A stretch of 64,000 nt of DNA, taken from Marinobacter halotolerans (GTDB lineage: Bacteria > Pseudomonadota > Gammaproteobacteria > Pseudomonadales > Oleiphilaceae). Under the pieces are notes generated by a model. The model saw nothing but the letters and a program-made list of their open reading frames with translations, did no database searches and was not told the origin of the DNA. Where the stretch lies: positions 1,302,001-1,366,000 of the forward strand of contig NZ_VMHP01000001.1 in assembly GCF_008795985.1 (NCBI RefSeq), given 5' to 3'. This document shows, one piece after another, positions 43,181-51,527 of the stretch (positions within the stretch are counted from its first letter, which is position 1; each line of letters begins with the position of its first letter). Position numbers and translations under genes: made by a program.

Positions 43181-43219
43181 TCCGTAAATTCCCCGGTTGC
43201 CATCCGGGCCGTTCTTCGG

Positions 43220-43251
43220 CAGCCTGAAGCCATATCAACTTCAGGCTGTTT
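43220..43251 (+). terminator. Intrinsic terminator directly before the nucleotidase gene
   Basis: CAGCCTGAAG and CTTCAGGCTG form a perfect 10-pair stem with a 9-base loop, then TTTGCATTT. The stem ends only 9 bases before the ATG of the next gene, so it may both end the upstream transcript and lie over the next gene's ribosome-binding region. Confidence 0.75.
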
Positions 43252-43257
43252 GCATTT

Positions 43258-43947
43258 ATGGTGGACTGGCATTCTCTCGACACGGTGTTCCTCGACATGG
43301 ATGGAACGCTGCTTGACCTGCATTTCGACAACCATTTCTGGCTGGAACACCTGCCCCGCCGCTACGCTGATCACAATGGTCTGAGCCCCGAGCAGGCCCG
43401 GGATCTTATTGTGCCGATGATCATGTCGGAGCGAGGCTCGCTAAACTGGTACTGCACGGATTACTGGAGCAACCGCCTGTCTCTCGACATAACCGGCCTG
43501 AAAGCCGAGGTGGGCGAACGGATCGGCTACCGCCCCCATGTGACGGGTTTCCTGGATGCGCTGCGACGAGCCGGCCTGCGGTCCGTCATCGTCACCAACT
43601 GCCACCCCGACCCCCTCGCTCTGAAACTGGAACGCACGGGCCTGGCTCGGCACGTCGACGCCATCGTTTCCAGCCATGAACTGGGCAAAGCCAAGGAAGA
43701 CCCCGCCTTCTGGCGGGATCTGGACAGCCTTCAGCCCTATCGGCCGTCAGCCACCCTGATGGTGGACGACAGCTTTCCGGTTCTGGAAAGCGCGCGCCAG
43801 GCAGGCATCGGCCAGTGTCTGGCCATACTGGCACCGGACAGCCAACGGGCAGCGAACGAGCCGCATCCGGAGATTCCCTCTATTCACCATTTCGACGAGA
43901 TCATTCCCGGGCTACAGAGCCTTTCGCCCCTGCCATCCGGAGCGTGA
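43258..43947 (+). CDS. yrfG: HAD-family GMP/IMP nucleotidase (YrfG-like)
   Basis: A 229-residue haloacid dehalogenase-like phosphatase with motif I FLDMDGTLLD (nucleophile Asp13, Asp15), motif II SVIVTNCHP, the Lys-containing HELGKAKEDPAFW and motif III LMVDDSFPVL. The family dephosphorylates purine mononucleotides. No Shine-Dalgarno lies between the upstream hairpin and the ATG at 43258; a GTG follows at the next-but-one codon. It precedes hslR and hslO, as in relatives. Confidence 0.88.
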   Translation: MVDWHSLDTVFLDMDGTLLDLHFDNHFWLEHLPRRYADHNGLSPEQARDLIVPMIMSERGSLNWYCTDYWSNRLSLDITGLKAEVGERIGYRPHVTGFLDALRRAGLRSVIVTNCHPDPLALKLERTGLARHVDAIVSSHELGKAKEDPAFWRDLDSLQPYRPSATLMVDDSFPVLESARQAGIGQCLAILAPDSQRAANEPHPEIPSIHHFDEIIPGLQSLSPLPSGA

Positions 43948-43988
43948 GGCCGTTATACTATGAGCAGACGTCCATCAGGCGGGGAGAC

Positions 43989-44396
43989 ATGACGGCAACC
44001 ACCACTGACGACAACCGTGTGCGACTGGACAAGTGGCTCTGGGCCGCCAGGTTTTACAAGACCCGTAACCTGGCAAAACAGGCCATCGAAGGTGGCAAGG
44101 TGCACTACAACAGCCAGCGAACCAAACCGGGCAAGCTGGTAGAAACCGGTGCAACCGTAACACTGCGGCTTGGCTGGCAGGAACGCATCGTGGTTGTCGA
44201 CGACATCAGTGATCGTCGAAGAAGCGCTCCCGAGGCGCAGACGCTTTACCACGAAACCGAAGACAGCGTGAAACGCCGTGAAGATCTGGCCTGGCAACGC
44301 AAAACCATGCAGGCCGCCCAGCTTCCCCCGGCCCGGCGCCCCTCCAAGAAGGACCGCCGGGACATCCAGCGTTTCCGCGAGCAGAACGGCCTCTGA
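43989..44396 (+). CDS. hslR: Heat-shock protein 15 (HslR)
   Basis: This 135-residue protein has an S4 RNA-binding domain (VRLDKWLWAARFYKTRNLAK, then AIEGGKVHYNSQRTKPG) and a basic helical tail rich in Arg/Lys. Hsp15 binds 50S subunits carrying stalled nascent chains. GGGGAG precedes the ATG. It lies between the nucleotidase and hslO, a combination seen in other gammaproteobacteria. Confidence 0.93.
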   Translation: MTATTTDDNRVRLDKWLWAARFYKTRNLAKQAIEGGKVHYNSQRTKPGKLVETGATVTLRLGWQERIVVVDDISDRRRSAPEAQTLYHETEDSVKRREDLAWQRKTMQAAQLPPARRPSKKDRRDIQRFREQNGL

Positions 44397-44479
44397 CGGG
44401 TCGTTCCGCGCCATCGCTTCCCGACTCAGACTTCCATTCAGATTTCAGTATCAGATTCTTATCTTCAGGAGACACAGTT

Positions 44480-45334
44480 ATGGCATCCGGGGACCAGTTC
44501 CAACGATTCCTGTTTGAGGACAGCCAGGTGCGGGGCGCCTGGGTCAAGCTCGAAAAGAGCTACAACGAGATCGGCAGCCAGGCGCCTTATCCGGATTCCG
44601 TCCGACGGGTGCTGGGAGAATCCCTGGCGGCCAGTGTGCTGATGAGTAGCACGCTGAAATTCGAAGGCACGCTGTCGATCCAGGCCCAGGGCGATGGCCC
44701 GGTCAGCACCCTGATGGCAGAGTGCAGCCATGATCGCTTTATCCGCGGCATAGCCCGCTACGATGAGCAGGCCGTCACCCGCGACAGTCTGGAGTCCTTG
44801 CTGGGCGAGGGCCGAATGGCTATCACCATTTCCCCGGACAAGGGCCAGCGCTATCAGGGGGTTGTGCCCAGGGAAGAGCCCGACCTGGCAGGCTGCCTGA
44901 AAGAGTATTTCGAGCGCTCGGAGCAGATCCCCACCAGCTTCTTCCTGTTCGCCGGCGAGCATGGCAGTGCCGGCCTTATGCTGCAGAAAATGCCGGGCGA
45001 CACGGAACAGGACGCCGACCTCTGGGACCGCCTCAACCACTTGGCCAGCACGGTCGAAGCCGAGGAACTGCTCAATCTTGATAGCGAAACCCTCCTGCAC
45101 CGGCTGTTCCATGAGGAAACCGTGCGGCTGTTCGACGCCGAGCCCGTGGCTTTCCGCTGCAGTTGCTCCCGCGAGCGCACGTTGAGCGCCCTGGAAGCCA
45201 TTGGCAAGGACGAGTGCTACGACATTCTTGAAGAACAGGGATCCATCGAAATGGACTGCCAGTTCTGCCACGCTCACTATCGCTTCGATAGAAACGACAT
45301 TGATCACCTTTTCACCGGACATACGTTACACTAA
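44480..45334 (+). CDS. hslO: Redox-regulated chaperone Hsp33 (HslO)
   Basis: A 284-residue Hsp33 with the zinc-binding redox switch at its C-terminus: CSC (in FRCSCSRERT) and CQFC (in MDCQFCHAHYRF). Under oxidation these cysteines release zinc and form disulfides, turning on holdase activity. The N-terminal domain begins MASGDQFQRFLFEDSQVRG. AGGAG lies 9 bases before the ATG. Confidence 0.96.
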   Translation: MASGDQFQRFLFEDSQVRGAWVKLEKSYNEIGSQAPYPDSVRRVLGESLAASVLMSSTLKFEGTLSIQAQGDGPVSTLMAECSHDRFIRGIARYDEQAVTRDSLESLLGEGRMAITISPDKGQRYQGVVPREEPDLAGCLKEYFERSEQIPTSFFLFAGEHGSAGLMLQKMPGDTEQDADLWDRLNHLASTVEAEELLNLDSETLLHRLFHEETVRLFDAEPVAFRCSCSRERTLSALEAIGKDECYDILEEQGSIEMDCQFCHAHYRFDRNDIDHLFTGHTLH

Positions 45335-45456
45335 GGCGCTTGAAAAGCCTGAAACCCAGTCATAGAGCGGCTTACAGAGCAGTCGTTTTTCACCGGCGCC
45401 TCTGGCATAATAGCGCGCCTGACTGATCACGAGCACACCCCGAGGGCGAGGTCGAA

Positions 45457-46989
45457 GTGAGTAATAGCTATCATGATCTGAGTGCAGCACCACTGGTTGA
45501 GCTGGCACTTGAACGAGGCGAAGGCAAACTGGCAGCAAACGGTTCACTGGTGGTTGAAACCGGTGAGCGTACCGGCCGGTCGCCCATGGACCGTTTCATC
45601 GTCAAGGAGCCCAGCACCTCTGACGATATTCACTGGGGGCCAATCAACCGCCCATTTGACGCCGACAAGTTCGATGCCCTCTGGGATCGTGTCGAGGCCT
45701 ACATTGCGGAACAGGAAAGCTTTGTCTCCCACGTTCACGTGGGCTCCGACCCTGAGCACTACCTGCCCGTCAAGATGACCACCGAGACTGCCTGGCAGAA
45801 CCTGTTCGGTCGCAACCTGTTTATTGTCCCGGAAAGCTACAACCCGGCAGACAAACAGGAATGGCAAATTCTCAACGCTGCCAATTTTGAATGCGAACCC
45901 GAGCGGGACGGCACCAACAGCAACGGCTGCGTGATCATCAACTTTGCCAAGCGTAAAGTACTTCTGGCCGGCATGCACTACGCCGGCGAGATGAAAAAGG
46001 CCATGTTCTCGGTTCAGAACTTCCTGCTGCCGGAAAAAGACGTGCTGCCCATGCATTGCTCTGCCAACGTGGGTGAAGACGGCGAGACCTGCCTGTTCTT
46101 TGGCCTGTCCGGTACCGGCAAAACCACCCTCTCGGCCGATCCGGATCGCTTCCTGATTGGTGACGACGAGCATGGTTGGGGCCCGGGCACGGTCTTCAAC
46201 ATTGAAGGTGGCTGCTACGCCAAGTGCATCGACCTGAGCCAGAAGAACGAGCCAATCATCTGGGACGCCATCCGTTTTGGTGCCATCGTTGAGAACGTCA
46301 GTGTCAATCCGGAGACTCGCGAACCGGACTACACCGACGTTTCCCTGACCGAAAACTCTCGCTGCGCCTACCCGCTGGAGCACGTCGAAAAACGGGTTCT
46401 GGAAAACCGTGCCGGCGAGCCGTCCCACATCGTTTTCCTGACCTGCGACATGACGGGCGTTCTGCCACCCGTATCGATTCTGAGCAAGGAAGCGGCGGCC
46501 TACCACTTCCTGAGCGGCTACACCGCGCTGGTGGGTTCTACCGAAATGGGATCTTCCTCCAAACTGAAAGCCACCTTCTCCACCTGCTTCGGGGCGCCCT
46601 TCTTCCCGCGCCCGGCCGGCGTTTACGCCGAGCTGTTGATGAAGCGCATGGATGAGTTCGGCAGCAAGGTCTTTCTGGTTAACACCGGCTGGACTGGTGG
46701 CCCCTTCGGCGTGGGCGAGCGCTTCAGCATCCCCACGACTCGTGCGGTTATCGCGGCGATTCAGAACGGCGATCTGGATGACACCGACACCGAGCACCTG
46801 CCCACCCTGAACCTGGATGTGCCGACATCGGTTCCCGGGGTTGACAGCAAACTGCTGAACCCGCGCAACACCTGGGCCAGCGAAGCCGACTACGACGCCA
46901 AAGCGGCCGAGCTGATCGGTCAGTTTGTGGAAAACTTCAAGAAGTTTGACGTCTCTGACGCCATCGTCGATGCAGGCCCCAAGGCCTGA
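45457..46989 (+). CDS. pckA: Phosphoenolpyruvate carboxykinase (ATP)
   Basis: This 510-residue enzyme converts oxaloacetate and ATP to phosphoenolpyruvate, the entry to gluconeogenesis. Visible motifs are [11 protein letters not shown] (oxaloacetate binding), the kinase P-loop [15 protein letters not shown], and [10 protein letters not shown]. It starts with GTG at 45457, preceded by GAGG 5 bases upstream. A strong terminator follows the stop. Confidence 0.97.
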   Translation: MSNSYHDLSAAPLVELALERGEGKLAANGSLVVETGERTGRSPMDRFIVKEPSTSDDIHWGPINRPFDADKFDALWDRVEAYIAEQESFVSHVHVGSDPEHYLPVKMTTETAWQNLFGRNLFIVPESYNPADKQEWQILNAANFECEPERDGTNSNGCVIINFAKRKVLLAGMHYAGEMKKAMFSVQNFLLPEKDVLPMHCSANVGEDGETCLFFGLSGTGKTTLSADPDRFLIGDDEHGWGPGTVFNIEGGCYAKCIDLSQKNEPIIWDAIRFGAIVENVSVNPETREPDYTDVSLTENSRCAYPLEHVEKRVLENRAGEPSHIVFLTCDMTGVLPPVSILSKEAAAYHFLSGYTALVGSTEMGSSSKLKATFSTCFGAPFFPRPAGVYAELLMKRMDEFGSKVFLVNTGWTGGPFGVGERFSIPTTRAVIAAIQNGDLDDTDTEHLPTLNLDVPTSVPGVDSKLLNPRNTWASEADYDAKAAELIGQFVENFKKFDVSDAIVDAGPKA

Positions 46990-47002
46990 CGTCGACCGAA
47001 TG

Positions 47003-47043
47003 AAAAAAGCGCCCTGTCGCAAACCGGCACGGCGCTTTTTTTA
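47003..47043. terminator. Bidirectional terminator between pckA and the C39-like peptidase gene
   Basis: AAAAAAGCGCC and GGCGCTTTTTTT flank a 17-base loop. The run of A on one side and T on the other lets it serve both convergent genes. Confidence 0.85.
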
Positions 47044-47055
47044 TGACCGCCGGAA

Positions 47056-48015
47056 TCAGTCAGTAAGCGGACAGCGGAGCGTCGGGCAACTGAATTTTCC
47101 GGCTGACGAGGCGGGTTCGGGTAAATCCGACGGGTAGTGGTCTTTGCGCAGACGATTAGCACAGGCAAGCGCTTCCGCTGCCTCGTTCTGGCATCCGACA
47201 CGGGCCAGCGCATGGGCCAGATTGTTCCATCCGGGTGCCAAGGTCGGGAACCTTTCCACAAGGTCGTCATAGAAACCCGCTGCCCTAGCCCAGTGCTCGC
47301 GGGCGAACGAAATATTGCCCATGCCGAGCACCGCCGCGGGCTGATCCGGCCAGCGCTGGAAGGCCGACCGATAAGCAGCAAAGGCAGCGTCCTGCTGGCC
47401 TGTTACCTCCAGATCCTGGGCCGCCTCCAGATAAGCCAAGGGCTCTGCCGTGGCGGGGAACTCACCGGGGGGCAGAATAACCGCAGCCCACTTCCCTGCA
47501 CGGTCCCAGGTGCGGTAAAACACACTGATGGGCTGCCGGTTGGCGCGACGGGTATCGGTGTGAAGGATCAGATCGCGGTTTTCAGTGTCGTACCCAACCA
47601 CCACGGCAAAGTGCCATTGGGGAAACCAGTCGAAACCGAGATTCTGCATCACCAGCACCGGGTGACCGGCATCAATCTCGGCGAACATAACCGCCAGCTC
47701 TGCCTCCAGCGGATACACCAGTCGCCCATACTGACGGGCAGCGGCAACCAGCTCCACTTTCAGACTGCCCTCGCGCTCCGGCAGATAGACTTTGGGCACC
47801 AGTTCCTCCGGCGTTACAGCCACGCCCTGGCTGGCCAGCATGGTTGCAAGGGCTGCTGGGCCGCACTGATAACGCTCTTGGGGAAAGAAAGGCACATTGA
47901 GCTGAACCGGCGCCTGACTGGCTCCGGCTGTTGTTTCCGGCCATGGCGGGACGCTGGCACAGCCAGCCACAAACAGGACAAGGGTGCCGGTCAGCACCCT
48001 GAGAAATCCTGTCAC
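47056..48015 (-). CDS. PA2778-family C39-like cysteine peptidase lipoprotein with TPR region
   Basis: The 319-residue protein has a lipobox (LVLFVAGC, Cys19), then a papain-like C39 domain with catalytic Cys51 (RYQCGPAALATML) and His135 (WHFAVVVGYD). The C-terminal half holds tetratricopeptide-like helices (about 200-290). It is therefore a membrane-anchored periplasmic peptidase. It starts 7 bases after the PA2779-type gene, its constant partner. The substrate is unknown; the small partner protein is a candidate. Confidence 0.85.
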   Translation of the reverse strand: MTGFLRVLTGTLVLFVAGCASVPPWPETTAGASQAPVQLNVPFFPQERYQCGPAALATMLASQGVAVTPEELVPKVYLPEREGSLKVELVAAARQYGRLVYPLEAELAVMFAEIDAGHPVLVMQNLGFDWFPQWHFAVVVGYDTENRDLILHTDTRRANRQPISVFYRTWDRAGKWAAVILPPGEFPATAEPLAYLEAAQDLEVTGQQDAAFAAYRSAFQRWPDQPAAVLGMGNISFAREHWARAAGFYDDLVERFPTLAPGWNNLAHALARVGCQNEAAEALACANRLRKDHYPSDLPEPASSAGKFSCPTLRCPLTD

Positions 48016-48022
48016 CGCCGTT

Positions 48023-48424
48023 CTAGCGAATACAGTTGATGAAGCTGAAGATGTTTGTGGCGCACAGCATGTCCGTCACAATGAACACCAACAGGAAGAG
48101 AACAATGATGCCCACCACATCCTGCCCGACGGGCGCTTCTGCCAATTGCTCGTTGAAGTCGGCAAGCTCCGCCGGCGTCAGACTCTGAATGCGGGATTCT
48201 ACCTCGGACTTGTCGACACCCATGGTGCCGAGCGCTTCCTGCACCTCCTGGCGTTCCAGCATGGTCATCAGGGACTGGCGATCCACCTCGGCCCGCTGCT
48301 CGGTCAACACGTCTCCGGTGCCAACAACACCGGCCGTAGCGGTTGCGGACCAGGTCGTCGCCAGACCCATGGCCAGGATCATGAACAGAGAAATCTGACG
48401 TAGATACACTCGGATAGACGACAT
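48023..48424 (-). CDS. PA2779-family small membrane protein
   Basis: A 133-residue protein with a signal-like N-terminus, a helical middle (QSLMTMLERQEVQEALGTMG, IQSLTPAELADFNEQLAEAP) and a C-terminal membrane segment (VVGIIVLFLLVFIVTDML). Proteins of this type accompany C39-like peptidases of the PA2778 family. Position suggests that it is processed or matured by that peptidase; this is inference. Confidence 0.82.
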   Translation of the reverse strand: MSSIRVYLRQISLFMILAMGLATTWSATATAGVVGTGDVLTEQRAEVDRQSLMTMLERQEVQEALGTMGVDKSEVESRIQSLTPAELADFNEQLAEAPVGQDVVGIIVLFLLVFIVTDMLCATNIFSFINCIR

Positions 48425-48497
48425 GGCATTACCTCCTGTTGATACAACGTTGCACTAAGGCTAGCAGACAACACGCTCATGAGAGGTTAAAGTTCCA

Positions 48498-49604
48498 TCA
48501 TCCGCCAAGCCGTACAATCAGCCCCTCGTCCGCCGGACGCTGGCCATTGCACACGGTGGGATAAACCTCCGCCAGACCCTCCAGGCCGTCGATTTCATGG
48601 AGCTTCAGCCACTGCCGGCTCTTGCGGGCGGTATCTCGAAGGAAATGCGCCGTCCGGTCAGCGAAGCCCTCCGGGCCCCAGTCTTTCATCCGCTTCTGGA
48701 TATGGCCCGGCGCAAAAAAGAACTCGGTGCGCTCTTTCGGCATACCGGCCGCCGGTTTGAATTCGTCCCAATGGGTCAGTCCCACGTTGATGCAATAGCG
48801 CATCCTGTCGCCCAGATGCGCCTGCAGCTGGCCCAGTAGATCGCCACTGCCCGACATGTCCACGATCACCGTCGGCCTTGACGCATCAAGCTCGGCCAGC
48901 GAACCATAGTCCAGGCACTGGTCATAAACGCCCAGTGAACGGACCAGTTCCAGATTGCGGGCGGACGTCAGCGCGATGGACCGGGGCGCGGAATCATCTG
49001 ACTCCAGGGCGTACGCCAGGCCAATACTGGTTTTGCTGGAGGCGCTCAGAATCACCACCTGTTCCGCGCCGTACCAGCCATTTTCCTGGAGCTGGTCCCA
49101 GAGGCAGAACGAGGTGATATGCAGAGGCCACAGCAGCATGCGCTCGGCGTCTGTGGCCGGGTCATAGCCCGGTTCGAAATCCACCCGACTGTAGCTGTTG
49201 TAGCCGGCCGGCAGTTTTGCCCGGTGCTCCGCACCGTCAAACAGACGCTGGGCAGAGACCCGGGTGGGCTTGAGGGTCAGAAAGGAAGCCGGGGGAAAAT
49301 AACCGAACAGGCGCTCTCCCACGGCAACCTCCGGATGGTCTGACTCCACGACTTCGGCAAAGCCCCAGACGGGAATGACACCCCAGCCCTCAGTGTCCTT
49401 GCCTTTCGGTGGAAAGAACTGCCAGTAACCCAGCTGATCACCGGCAGCCGCATAGGTAATGTTGTTGGCGGTAAAGGAAAACGACTGGATTTTCACCACA
49501 ATTTCGCCCGCGCCGGCTTCCGGCTGCCGGTCGGTCTGTTCATTCTGAACCAGCCTCGTCTCCGAGAACCGGTGTTTCTGAACCTGAAATTCCGCCATTG
49601 TCAT
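48498..49604 (-). CDS. DUF2855 family protein
   Basis: This 368-residue protein has a divergent medium-chain dehydrogenase layout: a GroES-like N-terminus (AGEIVVKIQSFSFTANNITYA, VIPVWGFAEV) and a Rossmann-like C-terminus (VVILSASSKTSIGLAYAL, then VIVDMSGSGDLL). No zinc ligands are evident. The family is named DUF2855, with no assigned reaction. Its ATG overlaps the oxidoreductase stop, so the two were made together before the upstream gene was truncated. An in-frame ATG two codons later is equally possible. Confidence 0.82.
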   Translation of the reverse strand: MTMAEFQVQKHRFSETRLVQNEQTDRQPEAGAGEIVVKIQSFSFTANNITYAAAGDQLGYWQFFPPKGKDTEGWGVIPVWGFAEVVESDHPEVAVGERLFGYFPPASFLTLKPTRVSAQRLFDGAEHRAKLPAGYNSYSRVDFEPGYDPATDAERMLLWPLHITSFCLWDQLQENGWYGAEQVVILSASSKTSIGLAYALESDDSAPRSIALTSARNLELVRSLGVYDQCLDYGSLAELDASRPTVIVDMSGSGDLLGQLQAHLGDRMRYCINVGLTHWDEFKPAAGMPKERTEFFFAPGHIQKRMKDWGPEGFADRTAHFLRDTARKSRQWLKLHEIDGLEGLAEVYPTVCNGQRPADEGLIVRLGG

Positions 49605-51001
49605 GCCTCCTGTGATGCCTGATTCTGTGATCTGATGTCGGCCGCATAGGCCTGAAGTTTTGCCATGGCGGGCATGGCGCTGTCTCGCACTCGTTTCAGG
49701 ATGTCCTGTTTTGCCAAGTCGCTCCGGTCAATGTCCCGGATCATCCGGCTCATGCCATCCAGGCGATTGTTCACCAGCCACTGCCGGATCTCTTTGTGCT
49801 GCGACCACTGATACTGGTTCATCATCATGCCGATCATCATCCGGATCCAGTCGGTGTCGTGATTGGGCAGCGGCACCACGCCACACAGCCGGTTTTTGTC
49901 TGATTCTTTCCCGTAGGCGGCCTCGATATGAGCGATGAACGCCGCGCTGAAAACCGGTTGGTAAGACCGCACGGTCTGCGGGGTGATCAGGTCACCTGCA
50001 AAGATCGGCCGCGTCTCCAGATTGCTGATGGCGCTGGCTGAACAGTCAATGTGCAGATGATCCGGGCTGGTGTCTAGCCTGCCCTGCTCCAGATGAATGC
50101 AGTCCGGCTCCAGGGCGGTCACCCGACCCAGACGCACCACTTGGCGGATGCGACGAAGCTGGGCCAGCTCGTCCTGGCTGACCGTTGCACCGTGGAACAT
50201 ACTGGGGCGCACCGTCGGATCAAGCCGCAACAACACGCCGACGGCTTCCAGCCGGTCGAACAGGTCCGGAATTGACTCCGAACGGGCAATGGCCTCGAAC
50301 TGATTGGCCATGGCTCCAATGGTGTATTCGAAGAATTCCTCGGTGGGCTGGGTATTGCGACGGTCCAGCAGCCAGGCGTCGCGGGACACAATCCATTGAA
50401 TCCGGTCCGGATCGACCCCGTTTTCCAACAGCCAGAGGCAGGCATCAATGCCGGTCTTGCCACCGCCGATGACGACAAATCCCACCGGTGGCTCGCTTAC
50501 TGTCGGCAGGTCGTTAAGGGGCATGGAGCGAACCCCCGGAGCAATACTGAAGCCCGGAGTGTGATTGGCCGGCACTGAGGTCTTCAGATAAGTGGCGTCC
50601 ACCGTTTTGCCAGCGCTCACCTGATAGGTCTCGCCGGTCAGACAGGACTGGAAGCGGCCATCACCCAGGTAGTCACACATGGGAAAATACTGAACCCGGC
50701 CCGTGGGCAAAAACCGGTGTCGCATCACGTCGTCAAAATAGGCGCTGATTTCCGCGCCCGTGGCCAGATCGTTCAGGCCTTTGTTCAGACCAACCTGATC
50801 CTTGCGCCCCTTACTCAGCTCACAGGAACTGACGCCGTAATAGGCCGACGGCTGGTGCAAAGTGACGAACGGATAGGCCAGGTTCCAGTGGCCGCCCGGC
50901 TTGTGATGCTTGTCCACCATGATGATATTGGCGTCGGTCTCTTCCAGAAGAACGTCGACAAAGGCGATTGCCAGCAAGGCGGGGGTGTCTACGATTGGCA
51001 T
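49601..51001 (-). pseudogene. Flavin-dependent oxidoreductase gene lacking its 5' end
   Basis: The reading frame gives 466 residues. From residue 13 on (AFVDVLLEETDANIIMVDKH, PGGHWNLAYPFVTLHQPS) it matches FAD/NAD(P)-binding monooxygenase-like proteins, including a second dinucleotide motif GFVVIGGGKTGIDA. The N-terminal beta strand and GxGxxG loop that hold FAD are missing: in relatives about 16 residues of DYLIIGAGAMGM type precede AFVD. Here residues 1-12 are instead antisense to the TetR gene. The ATG at 51001 is therefore accidental. The product is probably inactive unless another flavin contact compensates. Confidence 0.7.
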
Positions 51002-51485
51002 CTACAGCCATTTCAAGGGCAAGCAGGGGATACTGGACGCACTGTATATCGAAGGGTTCGAAGCCGTCTCAAGGGCACTAAACGTCGACACCCGGAACCA
51101 GACGCCCAGAGACGCCGTCTTGCAGGCATCGCGCAACTACCTGAACAATGCCGAGAAACTGGAAGCCCACTACAGCCTGATATTCGGCAAACTGGACGGC
51201 AGTTACGAACCGTCTGCCGATGCCAGAATGGCCGGGATTGAAGCCTTTGAACGCCTGACGGAACTGGTGGGCACGCTACTGCCGGGGACCGCCAGAAAAC
51301 CTGAAAAGCAGGATGCCGCCATCCGGGTCTGGTCGGTGATTCACGGGTTTGTCAGTCTGCGCAATCATGCCGTTGCGCAACTGGTGGACATGTCAGACTG
51401 GAAGGAGCGCACCATGAAAACAGCAGAGATGCTGGTAGATGACATTATCGAAGCGTCTGCGGCCCCGTGGTCAAGCCAGAGTTAA
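50910..51485 (+). pseudogene. TetR-family regulator gene lacking its 5' end
   Basis: From about 50952 the frame encodes a TetR helix-turn-helix (TSTKAIASKAGVSTIGIYSH, then FKGKQGILDAL) and a full ligand-binding domain to the stop at 51485. The first helix and about 30 residues that normally precede TSTKAIA are missing. The open frame upstream to an ATG at 50910 is antisense to the oxidoreductase gene. A fusion protein could still be made from that ATG, but DNA binding would be compromised. Its original target was probably the oxidoreductase-DUF2855 operon it faces. Confidence 0.7.
50952..50966. other. Deletion junction joining two head-to-head truncated genes
   Basis: Recognisable TetR coding sequence starts at 50952-50961 and recognisable oxidoreductase coding sequence starts at 50965 on the other strand. 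No intergenic DNA and neither true start codon remain. The overlapping bases (ACGTCGACAAAGGC) would be the microhomology or breakpoint. Confidence 0.6.
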
Positions 51486-51527
51486 CGGCAAAACCCGAGG
51501 CCCCGATCATTAGCATTGCACGCTTCC

